A DNA stretch of 64,000 nucleotides from Sciurus carolinensis. Lineage: Eukaryota; Chordata; Mammalia; Rodentia; Sciuridae. The position numbers were made by a program, and so were the translations under genes. The notes below the pieces were generated by a model. It did no database searches, was not told the origin of the DNA, and saw only the letters and a list, made by a program, of their open reading frames with translations. The stretch's first letter is position 1. Every line of letters starts with the position of its first letter. The stretch lies in the NCBI RefSeq assembly GCF_902686445.1, contig NC_062222.1, forward strand, positions 41,477,792-41,541,791, written 5' to 3'. Below are positions 23,985 to 36,585 of the stretch, one piece after another.

Positions 23985-24502
23985 GTAATTCATAGTGAGA
24001 AGTGGGCTTGTGGCTGTCATCAAACTGAAGAATTGTTCAGATGCCTTTGGAGCTGCTTTGTGAAGAGACAAAATTTGAGAAGTTTACAGTTGTAAGCTGG
24101 AAGGACTTTAAAATGTTACTGGGTCAGATCAGATTGCAAATAGGACTGTAGACAGTAAAGACTGGGCTCTAGAGGTTTTAGAAGAAAAGAAGAATTTTAT
24201 TGGAAATTGAGTAAATTTTGACAAATACATTTTCTACATTTTTCCAATTTCATGAGATTTTCTGAGAGGCTAAATTTAAAGGTAATAGTCTAATTAATCT
24301 TGTGGAAGAAATTTCTACGTAGTATAGCACTCAGGTTGTGGCATGGGTATTGCTGGAAGCTTTAGCCAAGTTTACTATGATAATAGGGAACAGAAATAGT
24401 TCAAAATCTTGCAGTTTGGCCAGAACATTGTAAGTAAAACTGGAGATAAAGAAGGTATGGGTGTTAAAAAGATCACAGTCACAAATAAAATTCTAAATAC
24501 TT

Positions 24503-24576
24503 GGGCTGGGGAGATAGCTCAGTTGGTAAAGTGCTTGCCTTGCAAGCACAGGGCCCTGGGTTCAATCCCCACCACT

Positions 24577-24603
<27 letters not shown>
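24503..24603 (+). mobile_element. ID SINE (young-looking, tRNA-Ala-like core)
   Basis: The core starts GGGCTGGGGAGATAGCTCAG, includes box A (AGCTCAGTTGG) and box B (GGTTCAATCCC), and ends CACTGC followed by a nearly pure A run of about 27 bp. The flanks AAAATTCTAAATACTT (24487-24502) and AAAATTCAAAATACTT (24604-24619) are a 16-bp duplication with one mismatch. The short core, the clean tail and the good duplication suggest a more recent insertion than the other SINEs here. It resembles a tRNA gene only because the family derives from one. Confidence 0.9.
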
Positions 24604-24609
<6 letters not shown>

Positions 24610-25410
24610 CAAAATACTTTTCCCAGAAATAAAATAAAGAGGGTTTGAAGACTCCTCAGGAACCGGAAAAACCAAACCCACCTGTCTTAAGGATGTAAAA
24701 GTAAAACTTCCTTTAAAAATTGGCTCCTGCTAGAGATGGAGGCTGACCTTTGTTTCAACCATGTGGTGCTGGCTCTACAGAAATGCAAGATGCTGGAGTT
24801 AGGGGATCATGGAGGCTTCCACCAAGACTTCAAAGGAAGGCCTGGGAGGTCAGGAAAAGTTATCCATGGTCAGTCTCCGTGGGCTTTTCCTGAGGGGGCA
24901 ATGTATGGAGAATGGGAAGAAAGTTGAAGCTGCAGTGGAGACTCCCAAGATTAAGAGATGCTAGTATCATAGGATATTTACTGAGGAAAGCTGCAGGAGT
25001 TGAGCAGAGATGAGCCAAGAGAGAGGCCACATGTGCTGCAACCAGAGAGGCCCTAAGGTTGAAGCTATACAAGCCCTTTGGAGAGAACATCAGGCTGCCA
25101 TGTGTCCCAGATGCTGGGTTTGTTTGCCCAGTTAGATTTCAGCTTTGCTTTGGTCCTATCCCTTCTTTCTATATACTTATATCTCCCTGTGTAATGGAAA
25201 TATTTACTCTGTGCTGTTATGCATTGAATATATGTTGCTTATTTTGATTGATACTATCACAGCTAAAAGTTTATAAAGTCTCAGGTGAGATTTGGGACTT
25301 GGATGTTTTAGTAATGCTGGAACTGTTAAGACTATGGGGATGCTTAGAAATAGATTAGTTGTTAATTGTTAATAGATTGCTAGATAAGCATGAGTTTTTG
25401 GGGAGCCAGA

Positions 25411-25834
25411 AGTGGTTTATATAGGAAGTGTCCTCCAAAAGCTCATGTGTGAGACAATACAAGGATTTTTCAGAGGTGAAATGATTAGCTTATGAGTAGT
25501 TTAACCTAACATTGAATCAATTCACTCATACAGATTAACCAGGCAGTAAGTGTAGGTCGGTGGGGTGTGACTGGAGGAAGTAGGTCCACGGGGGTGACCA
25601 TATGAGATATTTTTTTTGTCCTTGGTGAGCAGATTTTTCTCTCCACTTTCAAGTTGTTCTATCCTGAGGCTGTTTCTTCTGCCATGTTCTTCTGCCATGA
25701 TGTTCTGCCTCATATAACCCAGAGATATGGAGATGGCCAACCATGAACTGAACATCTGAAACTGAACTAAAACAAACTTTTCCTCCTTTACATTGTCCAT
25801 GTTGGGTCTTGTAATGAAAAAGCTAATTAAAACA
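25411..25834 (+). repeat. 3' LTR of the MaLR element
   Basis: It begins near AGTGGTTTATATAGGAAGTG, with the first bases of the LTR degraded, and ends AGCTAATTAAAACA. Blocks shared with the 5' LTR include 'tcagaggtgaaatgatt' near 25471 and the 'aaacttttcctcc' polyadenylation-side segment near 25775. The LTR pair differs at many sites, as expected for an old insertion. Confidence 0.85.
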
Positions 25835-27329
25835 TCAGTTAATTACACGTCTTGAGGTGGTCATTGGACCATTGTCTGCTGGTTCAACATCACACCATTG
25901 GATGCAAACATGCTATTCAACTATGACACACTAAGATATGATTATAGACAGACTTGGTATATTTCACCTGCCAGAGGACACATACTGCTTGCTCAATATC
26001 TCCTAGGTTTTAAGGGTAGAACACTCATGAAGAGAAAGGCAATCTTCCTACAGGGTGAGAATTACAATTTTTCCCACTCCCTGTGTAAACCTGTGGACTG
26101 AAGAATTAGGCTTATAATGTGCAAAATTTTAGAAAACAGTTGGAAGGAAAAGGCATGTTTTTTAAAAGTTTTAAACTTTAAATGTGATCTCATTCAATAA
26201 CACATAGAAGAGGACTAAATTTTAAATACTATTTAATTGAACAACAAAATGCCTCTGACTCTAACATTATTCAGGTTGTAGGAAAGAACAAAGAAGACAT
26301 TTTCAATTTTGTATGTACTATATTTTTAAATAGATGTGCTTCCATGTGAAACTGATATTTATTATTAAAAGTTTTTGCATTTAAGAACCAAAGAAAAAAG
26401 GGATTAGAATTATGATTTCCATTTTTATTCTAAAAGGGTGGCACAAAAAAAGAAATGTTCTTACTTAAATATTAATTCTCTAAGCTATAAGTATCAACAC
26501 TTTTGGAAGAAATTGAGTGAAATAAGTAACAATAAACACCTAAATAAATTTAAATACCCAAGGACTCTGCCTCACCTCCTGTGTGTGTGTGCACATACCA
26601 GCATTTAAAGTACCAAGAGGAAAAACAGTAATGACCTTTCCTAATTCAGTTTCAAGAATATAGTAATTAGCTCACATCTAATTATTGACATAAAACTAGA
26701 ATCATTATTTCTTTTAATGTTGCTCCTTTTATCAGAAATTCATTCTATTCTTCTACTCTTCAAATTGAAACCCCTGTTGCATTGCATTTTTGACTCCCAT
26801 CATATGTATAAATATTTGCTTATGTGATTTGTAAGTATGCATATACGTTTAAATAGATGATATAATTAAGTACATGTACCTATATGTGAAATTAAACTAT
26901 GACTTTCTTCCTTTTAGTCATCCAAACAACTATCAGCATAGATATTTGGTTCATGCAAAATACTGCTCTGAAGGGGAAAAATAAATGCTGTTAAGTCATT
27001 TGTTATATACATTTAAAATGACTGGTTTTAGAATGGGCTTCTCATTTTTGATATGTAGTCACCTTAACCCATTTATATACAACAAAATATAATAAACACA
27101 TATGGAAAACTGTATATTTTCTCATTTACATTATAGAATGCTATTGCATTATTTTATATTCCCAAAGTTTATTCTTTCAACACTCAAGACCACACAAATT
27201 CAAAGTTGATCACATTCCTGATAAGATAGCATGTTACCAGTGTTTAAAAATGTCATTTATACAATGTCTTCTAACATATTTTCACTAAAATGACTCAATA
27301 CATATGTACATATTTTTTAAAGTAACTGG
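25835..27329. other. Unassigned AT-rich DNA
   Basis: No recognisable element or exon. A short (GT)n run lies near 26580-26591. Confidence 0.5.
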
Positions 27330-27530
27330 TTTTCTTTCTTTTGTAACATTAGAGCATTATAGTTTTACATACTGTTTTGAAAAAATCATATGTGCATGGT
27401 CTTTAATTTACTCCATTTAAGTATCCATTCCCCCACTTACTCTCCTCCTCTCTTCCCGGTTCTTCTTCTACTCTATTGTTTTTCCTTCTACTCATTTATT
27501 TATTTAATTTTTGTTGGTGTTTTCAATCCA
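27330..27530 (-). mobile_element. Probable L1 3'-end fragment, reverse strand
   Basis: A 'tatagttttacatactgtttt' stretch (about 27358) leads into a C/T-rich run ('cccccacttactctcctcctctcttccc', 27430-27457, and following). This resembles the complement of the G/A-rich 3'UTR of squirrel L1 elements seen on + at 50830-50950 and 56500-56590. The boundaries are approximate. Confidence 0.5.
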
Positions 27531-30429
27531 TATGTTTTTAAAAATTTAATGATCAACAAAGATTAATATTGGAAGAAACTACTGAAACTAAATTATTCTT
27601 TCACAGTTAACCGTATTTGAATTATGTTCACACACACTATAGCAACAATTTTCCTTTCTTATTTTCTGTAGATATATTTGGATAAGATTAATTTGAAGTA
27701 AGTAGGAAAACTCCTCTAACTTACCTGTAAGTGTGAGAGTCATAGATTTGTCAAAACTACTGTTAGTTAATAAATTGTAGGTCCTTCAAAGAAATTTTCT
27801 AGTAGCTGCTCTGTTAAAGGCGAGTCATTTAAATATAACTATTAGCTCTAATTTTGCATTTCCTCTGGCAAAACTTATTGTGTAACTCTACAGTAGTCAT
27901 GTTAATACAGATATGAGGGAGAAATTTGCTGGTTCAATTAATATTCATTTAAAGTAATTTAAATAGTTATTATGAGGCTTTAGAATAGTTTATCACAACC
28001 TATGTGCCATAAAGAGTACATTTTGCTTTTCCTATAAATCAACTAATGGTAAGCAATGATTCATATTGAATTTTTACAGCAAAATTCTTCTGCTTTCTTT
28101 ATGAAATTTTAATGACATGCCACAGAACTGTTTTCTGATGGAAGAAATAATTGGATCTGTATATGATAAATGAAATAATTAACATTTTAAAAAATTGCAT
28201 AACCGATGAAATCTGTTTTACTAATTTATATATATTTTTGACATATTGATTGATAAGCTCTTCCAACTTTGAATTCTGATCAAACTAAGATACTCAGAAA
28301 ATTTAAGCAATATTAATTATGTTATATTAAGAACCATACCTCCAGCTCAAATTTAGACAATTTGACAGAAAATTAATTCCTGACACACAAAAACTGTGCT
28401 GGCTATCCACTTGGGTTCTCATGACCCTGTTATTAAAGATCACAGGAACAATTCTCTTCCTGTGACATAACTTCATTCATTACCCATTTCAAAATGCTTT
28501 TGGAATGATAGTAGGGATACATTTGTAAAGTCTTCCTTGTCATTACATATGTGTATCCAGTTGACAAGTCTGTCACAACTCACATTCTGATATAGGATGT
28601 TGTGCAGTATGATGTAAATGACTTGGTTTCCATAAAAATATTCTAGGAAATATATTTTTTAATTTATTATTTTCTCACTTACATTTTCCTGACTAGCTTA
28701 ATATGCCTTTCAGGTTCAAATGAAGACTGGTATTACCAGTTCTTTTTTGTTGTTGTTAATTTCTACATAGTTATTTCAGTCTTTCCACATTTTTAGTGAT
28801 AATTAGGCCTATTATTTCTTGTATTGTTCCATTAAAATTGTCTCCTGTCTCTTATATTACTTGTTTAAAATTAAACAATGGCCATTGTTGTGTACTTTTT
28901 ATTCAAATCATTATTTATTAGAATTCAGTTTTCCTTTTTTCCTTTTGATCATATTTAATATTTTAGCAAGTCTTTTAAAAATGTTCTCCTTGGGTTTCCA
29001 TGTCAAACTAATCTCTTAGTTCTCTTCTCTGTTTCTAAAGACTCCTTCTTCGCTCTTTTTTTATATTTCTTAAACTCATTCAAACATTGTGACTTATAAT
29101 CATTTGGAGGTCCAATCAATCCTCATCTGTGTCTCTCTCTCTTTTTTATCATTGCTTTATCTGTAGACTCTTCTCTAATTATTCTCAACCAAACAAAGCA
29201 TAATGTAGAAAAGGCATTATAGAAAAGTCATATTTCTCACTTAAACTACAATCCTTTTGTGCTACCAAAAACCATAGACAAGAAATATCTCCAATTGAAC
29301 ATATTCATAATCATGTTTTCTCTCTTTGCACATGAATTACCTTTGATTGTAAATAATTTTAGTAATGAGTTTTTTATTTTAGAAATGATATCATATCCTT
29401 CTTTATACTTGCTATTTTAGGGATATTTCAATGTCATTTATTTCTGTTTAATGTAAGTATTCAGACTCCAGATCGTTTTGATTATTTTACTGTCCTTTTT
29501 CCTTTCTTATCATCATCACAAAAATAGTACAATTTAAAACCTAATAATTAAGATATTTGTATTAGGATATTAGTATCAAATAGCAGAATAAACTTTAATT
29601 TGAAATAAATTATCTCAAAATTAAATATTATGTTAAGGTCTTAGAAAAGATTGACAGAAGGAAAATCCTAAAAATTTAAGTTAATTGGTACCCCTTTAGT
29701 ACAAATGTTTTATAAACTTTGCAGTAGTGATTATCTCACTCAAGGTCAATCTACTTTTTAATTTTTTTTTTTTTTGGAACTTAAGTGAGGCCTTCAAAAT
29801 TACATATAACATGGTATGCTTCTGAAGATTTTGAATACATAGTGTTGGGTATATGTTTTTAAAGCCAGAAGAAAAGATATGGACAGTAATCTTTAATCCT
29901 TGATTTTTTTGTTTTTTGCAATATTTCTACAAACATTGTAAATGTTAGTAGAAATCTTGATCTTCACTTTTTTTGTTTCATATTTAAAATGAAGTGTTTA
30001 TCAGACACAATATTCCAGGTTAAAATTTACTGACAATGGTATGTGCACATGCACATGCACATTGTTATTGAGTAATTAAAGTTGTAAGGATAATGAAAAA
30101 ATATTTCCAACCATAATATATATGTAGGATACATAAGAATAGATATTCTTGAATGCCTTGTATATTTTTATATATTCTTTATATATATATTATTTTATAT
30201 TTTTGTATTTTGAAGTATTTCTGAGATTAATATACAGCACTTTTGGAAAGCATTATTTTGAATCTACAGGTATTAATAAACTATTAAGAAACTGTTGTAA
30301 GAAATCCACTAATAAACTTCTCCACTTTAAAGTTTATACTTTTATATCAATTAAATATAAACTGAGTGAACCAGGGTTAAAATTGGTGCTCTAGTCCTGT
30401 TACAATTTCAGATAATATAAAGAGAAAAA
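27531..30429. other. Unassigned AT-rich DNA
   Basis: I see no nameable element. T-rich segments at 28740-29160 and 29758-29776 and a TA-rich stretch near 30160-30210 are low in complexity. Open frames such as 28819-29019 and 30149-30394 are hydrophobic translations of T-rich DNA without domains. Confidence 0.45.
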
Positions 30430-32450
30430 ACATTTAAACAAAGAAAATCCTACAACAAAACATACTTCAAAAACACTTGAAATCTATACCAAAAAAAAAA
30501 AAAAAAAGAGAGAGAGAGAGAGAGAGTTACTGCATAGAGATGGAAAATCCCTCTGCAGATGCTGAGTCAGGGAGACATTTCTCTAAAAGTAGTTGTCAAA
30601 AAAAAAAAAAAAAAAAATGTTCTATTCAATGATACTTTGACTAATTCAAGAATAAGACCATAGATGGAGCAAGAGAATCAAAAAATGCTTCTAAAATGTC
30701 CTCAGAATATATTTCTTCTATAAAAAGATAAAAACGAATACATAAAACCTAATGGCTCACTGTGAAAAAGCAGCAGCAAGCAAGCAAGAGGTCACGGAAA
30801 ATAAAAACACAATTGTCTAGGAAAAAAATCAATATGTGTACGGGAGAATAAAGCCTAGAAAATCTACTAACATCTGTCCCATAGGAGTTTCCTAGAGAGA
30901 AAGGAATGGTAGTGGAATGAAGGAAATAATTGAAATAATGAAAGAATAAACTTTCACAGAGATAAAGAAAGACTTTGGATTTTCAAATATTAAAGTAAAT
31001 GACTCCCAAATATAGAGACACATTCAGTGGAAATTTTGAATTTCAAAAAACAAATATAATATCATAAATTTTTCCAGGGTGATTCAACAACTGCAGGCTG
31101 ACAGACTATATCCAAATAAACAATGAAGCACACACAGTTGAGGAACATGGGCCCTATCTTCACCCTTATCTTACCACTGCAATAAATCGCCACTGATCCA
31201 ACTTCCACCTGCCTGCATCTGCATATCTTTGCCTAAGATTTTTAGAGCTCATGCCAAGGAGGCCAATGGCTCATTCAATGCTTGGGAAAAACTGAAGTGC
31301 AAATATTCCCATTCTCTCACTCTTCTGTACCACTTCATTCTCCCCTTCAAGTGTTTTTATGTTCATCTCCCAAATCAGTCATTTGGAATCAGACTTTTGA
31401 CTCAAAGTCTGCTGTGGGAAAACCTATATTAAGAGAAAAATTAAAAGCGTTTTAGCTTAGTATTATTTTTATTGAACCTTTTGTCAGTGACTTTACAAAA
31501 AGTAATGTGTGCAAAATTATCAGAAAATAATTTTCTACCTAAAATTCTCTGCCTATCAATGGATGAAAGCATAAGATAAAATAAATTGATGACATAAAAG
31601 AATCTAGTATGTTTCTGAAGTGCTAAAATAAGACTGAAGAAACAAACTAATAAAAACAAGAGTCAAAGGAGTAAAAAATAATGGAATGAGAGAGTGGCCC
31701 AGATATTCAATGAAAAGAGCTCACAGGAGAACAACCCTATAATTAATGGAAAAGGAATTCAGATACCAAAGAGTTTTTTGTTTTATTATATAAAGTTTTT
31801 TGTTTTACTAAATTAATGGTTTATTAAATAAATTACTTGTCTAATAATAAGATAATTAAATCTAATATTAAAGTAAAAGAGATTTGGGGAAGAAGATGCC
31901 CAATAAAGTAAAAAAATTTAAAATGTGATATAATATTTTGATCAGTTAAAAATTATGAAAAATACTAATCTTATATGTAAATTCGAAATAGAGCCATATG
32001 CTATGTAACATATATTTATGTTTTATTTTTCTTTCTCTATGATTAAATCATACTAATTGACTTAGAGAAAATAGTGTTTGTAAACTAGGAAATCTTATCT
32101 AAAACTAGGAAAACCTAAACAAGTTTACTGAATATAACATGAATAATAAATGTTTTGATAAATTAAATATAACAGGAGAACAGGCAGGGAATGGGAGGAA
32201 AACAAGGGCAAGGGAAATTTAAGGAAAGTATAAAGGTAGTTTTTTTCTTAATTTTATATAAGATGTAGACAAGAAAACTATCTAAAATTGAATAATCAGG
32301 AGACTAAGGTCCAAATAATGTATTCAGAAACAAAGTTAATCAAGAGAAAATATAAACTGAAAATTAAGTAATAAACATTGAATATTAGGGAAAGAGGGAT
32401 TATTTTAACTAAACTATGTCCTTTTTAGTAGTAAACTAGAGTTAGCTGAA
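30430..32450 (+). mobile_element. Possible very old L1/HAL1-like relic
   Basis: The + strand is A-rich with scattered stretches that recall the ORF1 and 3' regions of very old L1 or HAL1 elements, for example around 30900-31080 and 31530-31740 ('aaaataagactgaagaaac', 'gggcaagggaaatttaagg'). No motif is strong enough to fix family or boundaries, and 31130-31430 does not fit. Treat it as a weak call. Confidence 0.3.
30491..30526 (+). repeat. A17 followed by (GA)n
   Basis: A run of A's passes directly into about ten AG units. A second A20 run lies at 30598-30617. Either could be the remnant tail of a lost SINE, but no SINE body is recognisable upstream. Confidence 0.9.
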
Positions 32451-32689
32451 TACTTTTAAGTCAAGAAATCAATAGAATGTTGGCATGTTTAAGCAACCAA
32501 CTCTGGAGTTGCACTTATTGTAATTTTGAGAAGAATATTCCTTGGACCTTGTTCTTCATCTGTGTAATGTGGATAATAACAGTAAGTGCCCGTTAAGGCT
32601 ATAGTGAGGATTAAGAGAATTAATATATATAAAAAACTTAGCCATACCCAGCATGGATAAGAAACTAACGGATATAACAAAGCATGAAT

Positions 32690-33105
32690 TAGTTTGCTAG
32701 GGCTACCATAAGAAAGTACCACAAATGGAGTGATTTAAATAACAGACATATGTTGTCTCACATTTCTGGAGGCCAGAAATCCAAGATAGAGGTGTTGACA
32801 AGGCCATGCTCTTCTGCAGATGCTAGGTAAAGGTGTATACCAAGTCCTTCTTTGCACTTCTGGCTTGACTTTTGGCAAAAATCCTAAACTTTACATGGTA
32901 GTCTCCCTAATTATCTCCAAACTTCCCCTTTGTATAAAGATACCAGTGAAAGTGAACTAGCAACTGATCCTACTCCAAGATGACCTCACTTCAACTAATG
33001 ACATCTACATTAACTATTTCCAACTAACATCACATTCTAAGCTACTGGGGACTACTACTTCAACATATTACTCTGAGAGAAATACAATTTAACACAAAAA
33101 ATTTC
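32690..33105 (+). mobile_element. MLT1-type MaLR LTR
   Basis: It starts TTAGTTTGCTAGGGCTACCA and follows with 'ccataagaaagtaccaca', a 'ctcacatttctggaggccag' block, 'gatgacctcacttcaact' and 'catcacattctaagctactgg'. That is the standard order of an MLT1 LTR on this strand. Its end is near 'caatttaacaca' (33087-33098). No partner LTR or internal region is present. Confidence 0.8.
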
Positions 33106-33849
33106 TTTATGAAAACCCCAGATACTACAGTATTTAGAGATACATATTTGACAGATGAATCAAAAACAAAAAAGGACAAAAGTGAGCTGGAATTTTAAGA
33201 ATGACAAGACAGATTTAATTTTTAATAATATTCCCACCTAAATGGTCTGAAATTTCATTCCCATGTACATGTATCCTTTCAAAAATAAAATAAATATAAA
33301 ATGAAAAATCTTTTTAAATAAGTTAGGTTTAAAACTACTTATGGTGATATAGATAAAGATAATATGAACATTTTCACAATGTCTTAAGATTTGAGCAACA
33401 TTTTTTGAATTAGTGAAGTAGTTTGCTTTGTAATTTAATTTGATAATCTTATTAAACTAAGGCTATTACTACACTCTATTGCACCCCCTCAAATTCAAAC
33501 ATAATTCACATTTTCTTTTAAATTTTGACAAATGACTTGAACATAAATACCAGGGTAGAAACATCAATTTCTTGCTATTTGAAAGTTTGACTGAAAAGTC
33601 TATTAGATATGTTCAATTTATCTGTCAGACGTGATATATATTTGTAACATATTTTTTTCAAATTGCAACATGATATTTTTATCACTTATGGCAGACAAAA
33701 TCATGTGTCAGAAAGTGACATGTTTTCAAGTGAACTTAGAACAACTAATTTTTATCATCAAGATTTTCCTGACATAAACTAACAGTCTGTCCTATCTACC
33801 CCCTGATGAGTTATCTTCCATTACCCCAATTTTATTTTATTTTTATAAA
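33106..33849. other. Unassigned AT-rich DNA
   Basis: No recognisable repeat or gene. Confidence 0.5.
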
Positions 33850-34035
33850 GCACTTACAACTACATGAAATTATGTAATTTGTTTTACTCATGTGTCACTT
33901 ACTGCCTTCACTGGAATTTAATGCAATGAGAGGACAGACTGGCATTTCCTGTTTTCCAGATCTTACAGCAGTGCCTGACATGGACAAGACATACCACAAA
34001 ACACAATAAATAGGTATCTGAAGAATAGATGGAAG
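33850..34035 (+). mobile_element. L2 LINE 3'-end relic
   Basis: The order 'aatgagaggacagactggcatttcc', 'cagcagtgcctgacatgg' and 'aataaataggtatctgaagaa' matches the conserved 3' end of L2, which reads 'agggcaggga..', 'cagtgcctggcacat' and 'aataaatatttgttgaa'. L2 is an ancient mammalian family, so low identity is expected. Confidence 0.65.
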
Positions 34036-36383
34036 TCATGAAAGACATATTCTCAGAACAGTTTTTTAAGATCTTTCATTTAAGAGTTCTAGTTTCATTT
34101 CAGTTTTAAGCATAGATAGAAGAGACAACAAGGAGAGATACAACAACACACTTCTAACCAGACAGTGGTTATTTAGCTTATTTATATGTTGATCTGAAGC
34201 AAAGTAAAATATTTTTTGCAAATATATGAGAAGTTTCCTGTGAATTTATGAATTTTAATCTGATTCTTTGACAGATTAAAAATGATAAGACAAGTTTTTA
34301 AAATGTTAAGACAAACAAGTCAAAACTTGAGAATAAGGCAAACATCTGCATCTTGGCAATATCAGATGAAGTAAAGACCCACTAGAGGACTACGCTTCAT
34401 TTTCCTGTAAGACATTAACTAGTATTCATCTCAACCAGCAATCTTATAATGACATTCCCTAATTCAAATTTCTATAAATATATAGCTTCTCAAATGCTCT
34501 TTTAATTGGTATTAACACTTTTCTCTTCTTTATGAATGAGTTAAATAATACTTTTAACACATTTCCGTTTTCTATATGCATTAAAGTCCTTATTACAGCT
34601 TTCATAAAAATTATACCTTGTATCAAATACATATTAAAGGATGTGTTTAATATTTATATTAATTTAAAAATAAATATTGAATAACTATTAAGAAATTACT
34701 CAAAGAATCAGGACATTAAGAATAGTATTAAAATCTCTCCATATGCTTCTAAATGTTGTCCTCTCTCCATGCAAAAGGAATATATACTAATCTTAATTTT
34801 AATTGTTGCTTTTCTCCCGTAAAGTAGTTTTGGAATGTCATGGAGCTTAGTCAAATTGACACTAAAATTTTGAACTCCTGATAATATAGAGGATTGGACT
34901 AAATTTTTTTAAAGAAGCACACATGCATGCATACACAAACAAGTAACAACCTAAGTAAGGCCTTATACTACTTCACTCAGCTTTCCCTAGTCCATTAAAA
35001 ATAAACCAAAGGCACTCTAGATTTGGAATGGATTTCAATGCTTTAAAAGAAGCTAATAATATAAACTTTAATAAAAATGAATCAACTAAGAGGAAATAAA
35101 ATATGCTATATTGACAAAAGTACATATATGTATTTTGACTGATTGCATTTAATAATATATCATCAACAATAAAGAAAATGATATGTTCTTTTCCTGCTAA
35201 ATAAATTCAGTTTAGCTTACTAAATGTTCACTAGCTGAAGAAATGTAAAATCCATTAAGGAGCAATGATGATTTCTGTATCACTTAGAAAGAAGTAACTT
35301 GGGAAATTTATAGGGGAAAAAGAAATCTATAAAAAAATAGCTGAGAATTAAATTTTAGGCAACTGTTAAGTGTCTATAGTAAGAACACAGACAATAGAAC
35401 TAGGAGAAGTGTAAGATAAATTCAGGATCTATTTGTAGAAGAATTATCTAATATTGTAAACCTGCCAAAGACAGACTGGCTTGCTTTCAATTTAAAGAAT
35501 TTTCTATTTCTGTATGTTTTCTAGCAAAAGATAGGAGTCACATTGTTGGGCAGGTTTTTATACATTTTGTGTAGTGGTTCTAGGTGAAATTTGTAAGAAT
35601 ATTTTAACTGTGAAATTTCACCCACTTAATGTTTTGAACTGAAAGTCTTAAAGATAATATGTTATTAGAAAGATGAGATTTAAATAATTCCATAACATGG
35701 TAAAAATTGATGTATCATTTTAGTTAAGAGTATAAAATTATTCCTTAAAACCCTGGTTAGACCATTTGCTACATACGCAAAATAGTGGATTAGAATCCAA
35801 AGTAATAGAACATTTAAAAAATATTTTTATTAGGAAACAACCATGATTTTTAAAAATTAAATAACATGGCAGGTCAAGACCTATGAAAAAACTGGAGTAT
35901 ATTGTTTCAACTATAGTGACATTTCCTAAAGCAGATATTTGCCCTAATGCATATTGAATCTGATAAAAATAATGAATTTCAAAAAGAGAAGTGAAACTGT
36001 TCACATAATTTATAGTTATGATTTAGTTTAATTATGAATAAAGGACATAGATTAAATATTTTTATTAATAACAAATATTATTACTAAGATAATCACAAAA
36101 TTGTTTCACCGTATTCTTTCCTATTCACTGGTAAGAACCTGAAACAGAACTGTGATTTTGATTCCACAGATCATGTAATACACAGCAGTTAATAGGTTAA
36201 AAGATCTTTACTCTTTTGTTGATAAAAAATTAGATATTTAGTGGAATAATTATTCATGATTAAAATTTCATAGAATTTGCATGGTATTGTCCAGCAAAAA
36301 CTCAAATATGTATTTTTCACTGTGAAATAGATATGCTCAGGAAAACTTCATAGGGAATAATAAATGTTAATCTGAAAATTAGG
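34036..36383. other. Unassigned AT-rich DNA
   Basis: No nameable repeat or exon. The frame at 35738-36004 (reverse strand) has no domain. Confidence 0.5.
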
Positions 36384-36585
36384 TGTTTTTGTTTTTGTTT
36401 TTGCTTATTTGGTACCAGGGATTGAACCTAGAGGTGCTTAACCCCTGAGCAACATTCCCAAACCTTTTTATTTTTAATTTTGATACAGGGTCTTACTAAG
36501 ATGCTGAGGCTATCTTTGAATTTGCTATCCTCCTGCCTCAGTCTCTTGAGTTGCTGGGATTACAGGGTACCCCACAGTACCCTGG
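36384..36585 (-). mobile_element. Dimeric B1-ID SINE, reverse strand
   Basis: On + the complement reads: T/G-rich tail, GGTACCAGGGATTGAACCTAG (ID half), then a 'tacagggtcttactaag' linker and the B1 half ending 'ctgggattacagg'. Flanks CTGAAAATTA (about 36372) and TTGAAAATCA (about 36587) are an imperfect duplication. Confidence 0.85.

Larger units (their letters stand above)
23568..25834 (+). mobile_element. Nearly complete MaLR element (ERVL-MaLR provirus)
   Basis: Two LTRs of about 420 bp in the same orientation (23568-23984 and 25411-25834) bracket 1.43 kb of internal sequence, giving 2.27 kb overall. The internal part matches the MST/THE1-type internal layout. It has 'ctgacctttgtttcaaccatgtggtgctgg' near 24746 (split here: CTGACCTTTG then ATGTGGTGCTGG), ATGCTGGAGTTAGG near 24789, and GATTTGGGACTTGGATG near 25289 just before the 3' LTR. 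MaLR elements are ancient and lack intact pol and env, and none is visible here. An ID SINE is inserted at 24503-24603. No clear 5-bp duplication survives at the outer edges. Confidence 0.85.

Noticed and set aside
24503..24603. tRNA gene
   Set aside because: It has Pol III boxes like a tRNA, but it carries an A tail and target-site duplications. It is an ID SINE.
23568..25834. Intact retroviral genes in the MaLR element
   Set aside because: The internal region has no long frame. MaLR elements are non-autonomous relics.
31130..31430. Separate LTR with an AATAAA near 31183
   Set aside because: No matching ends or duplication, and no second copy in the window. One AATAAA is expected by chance in AT-rich DNA.
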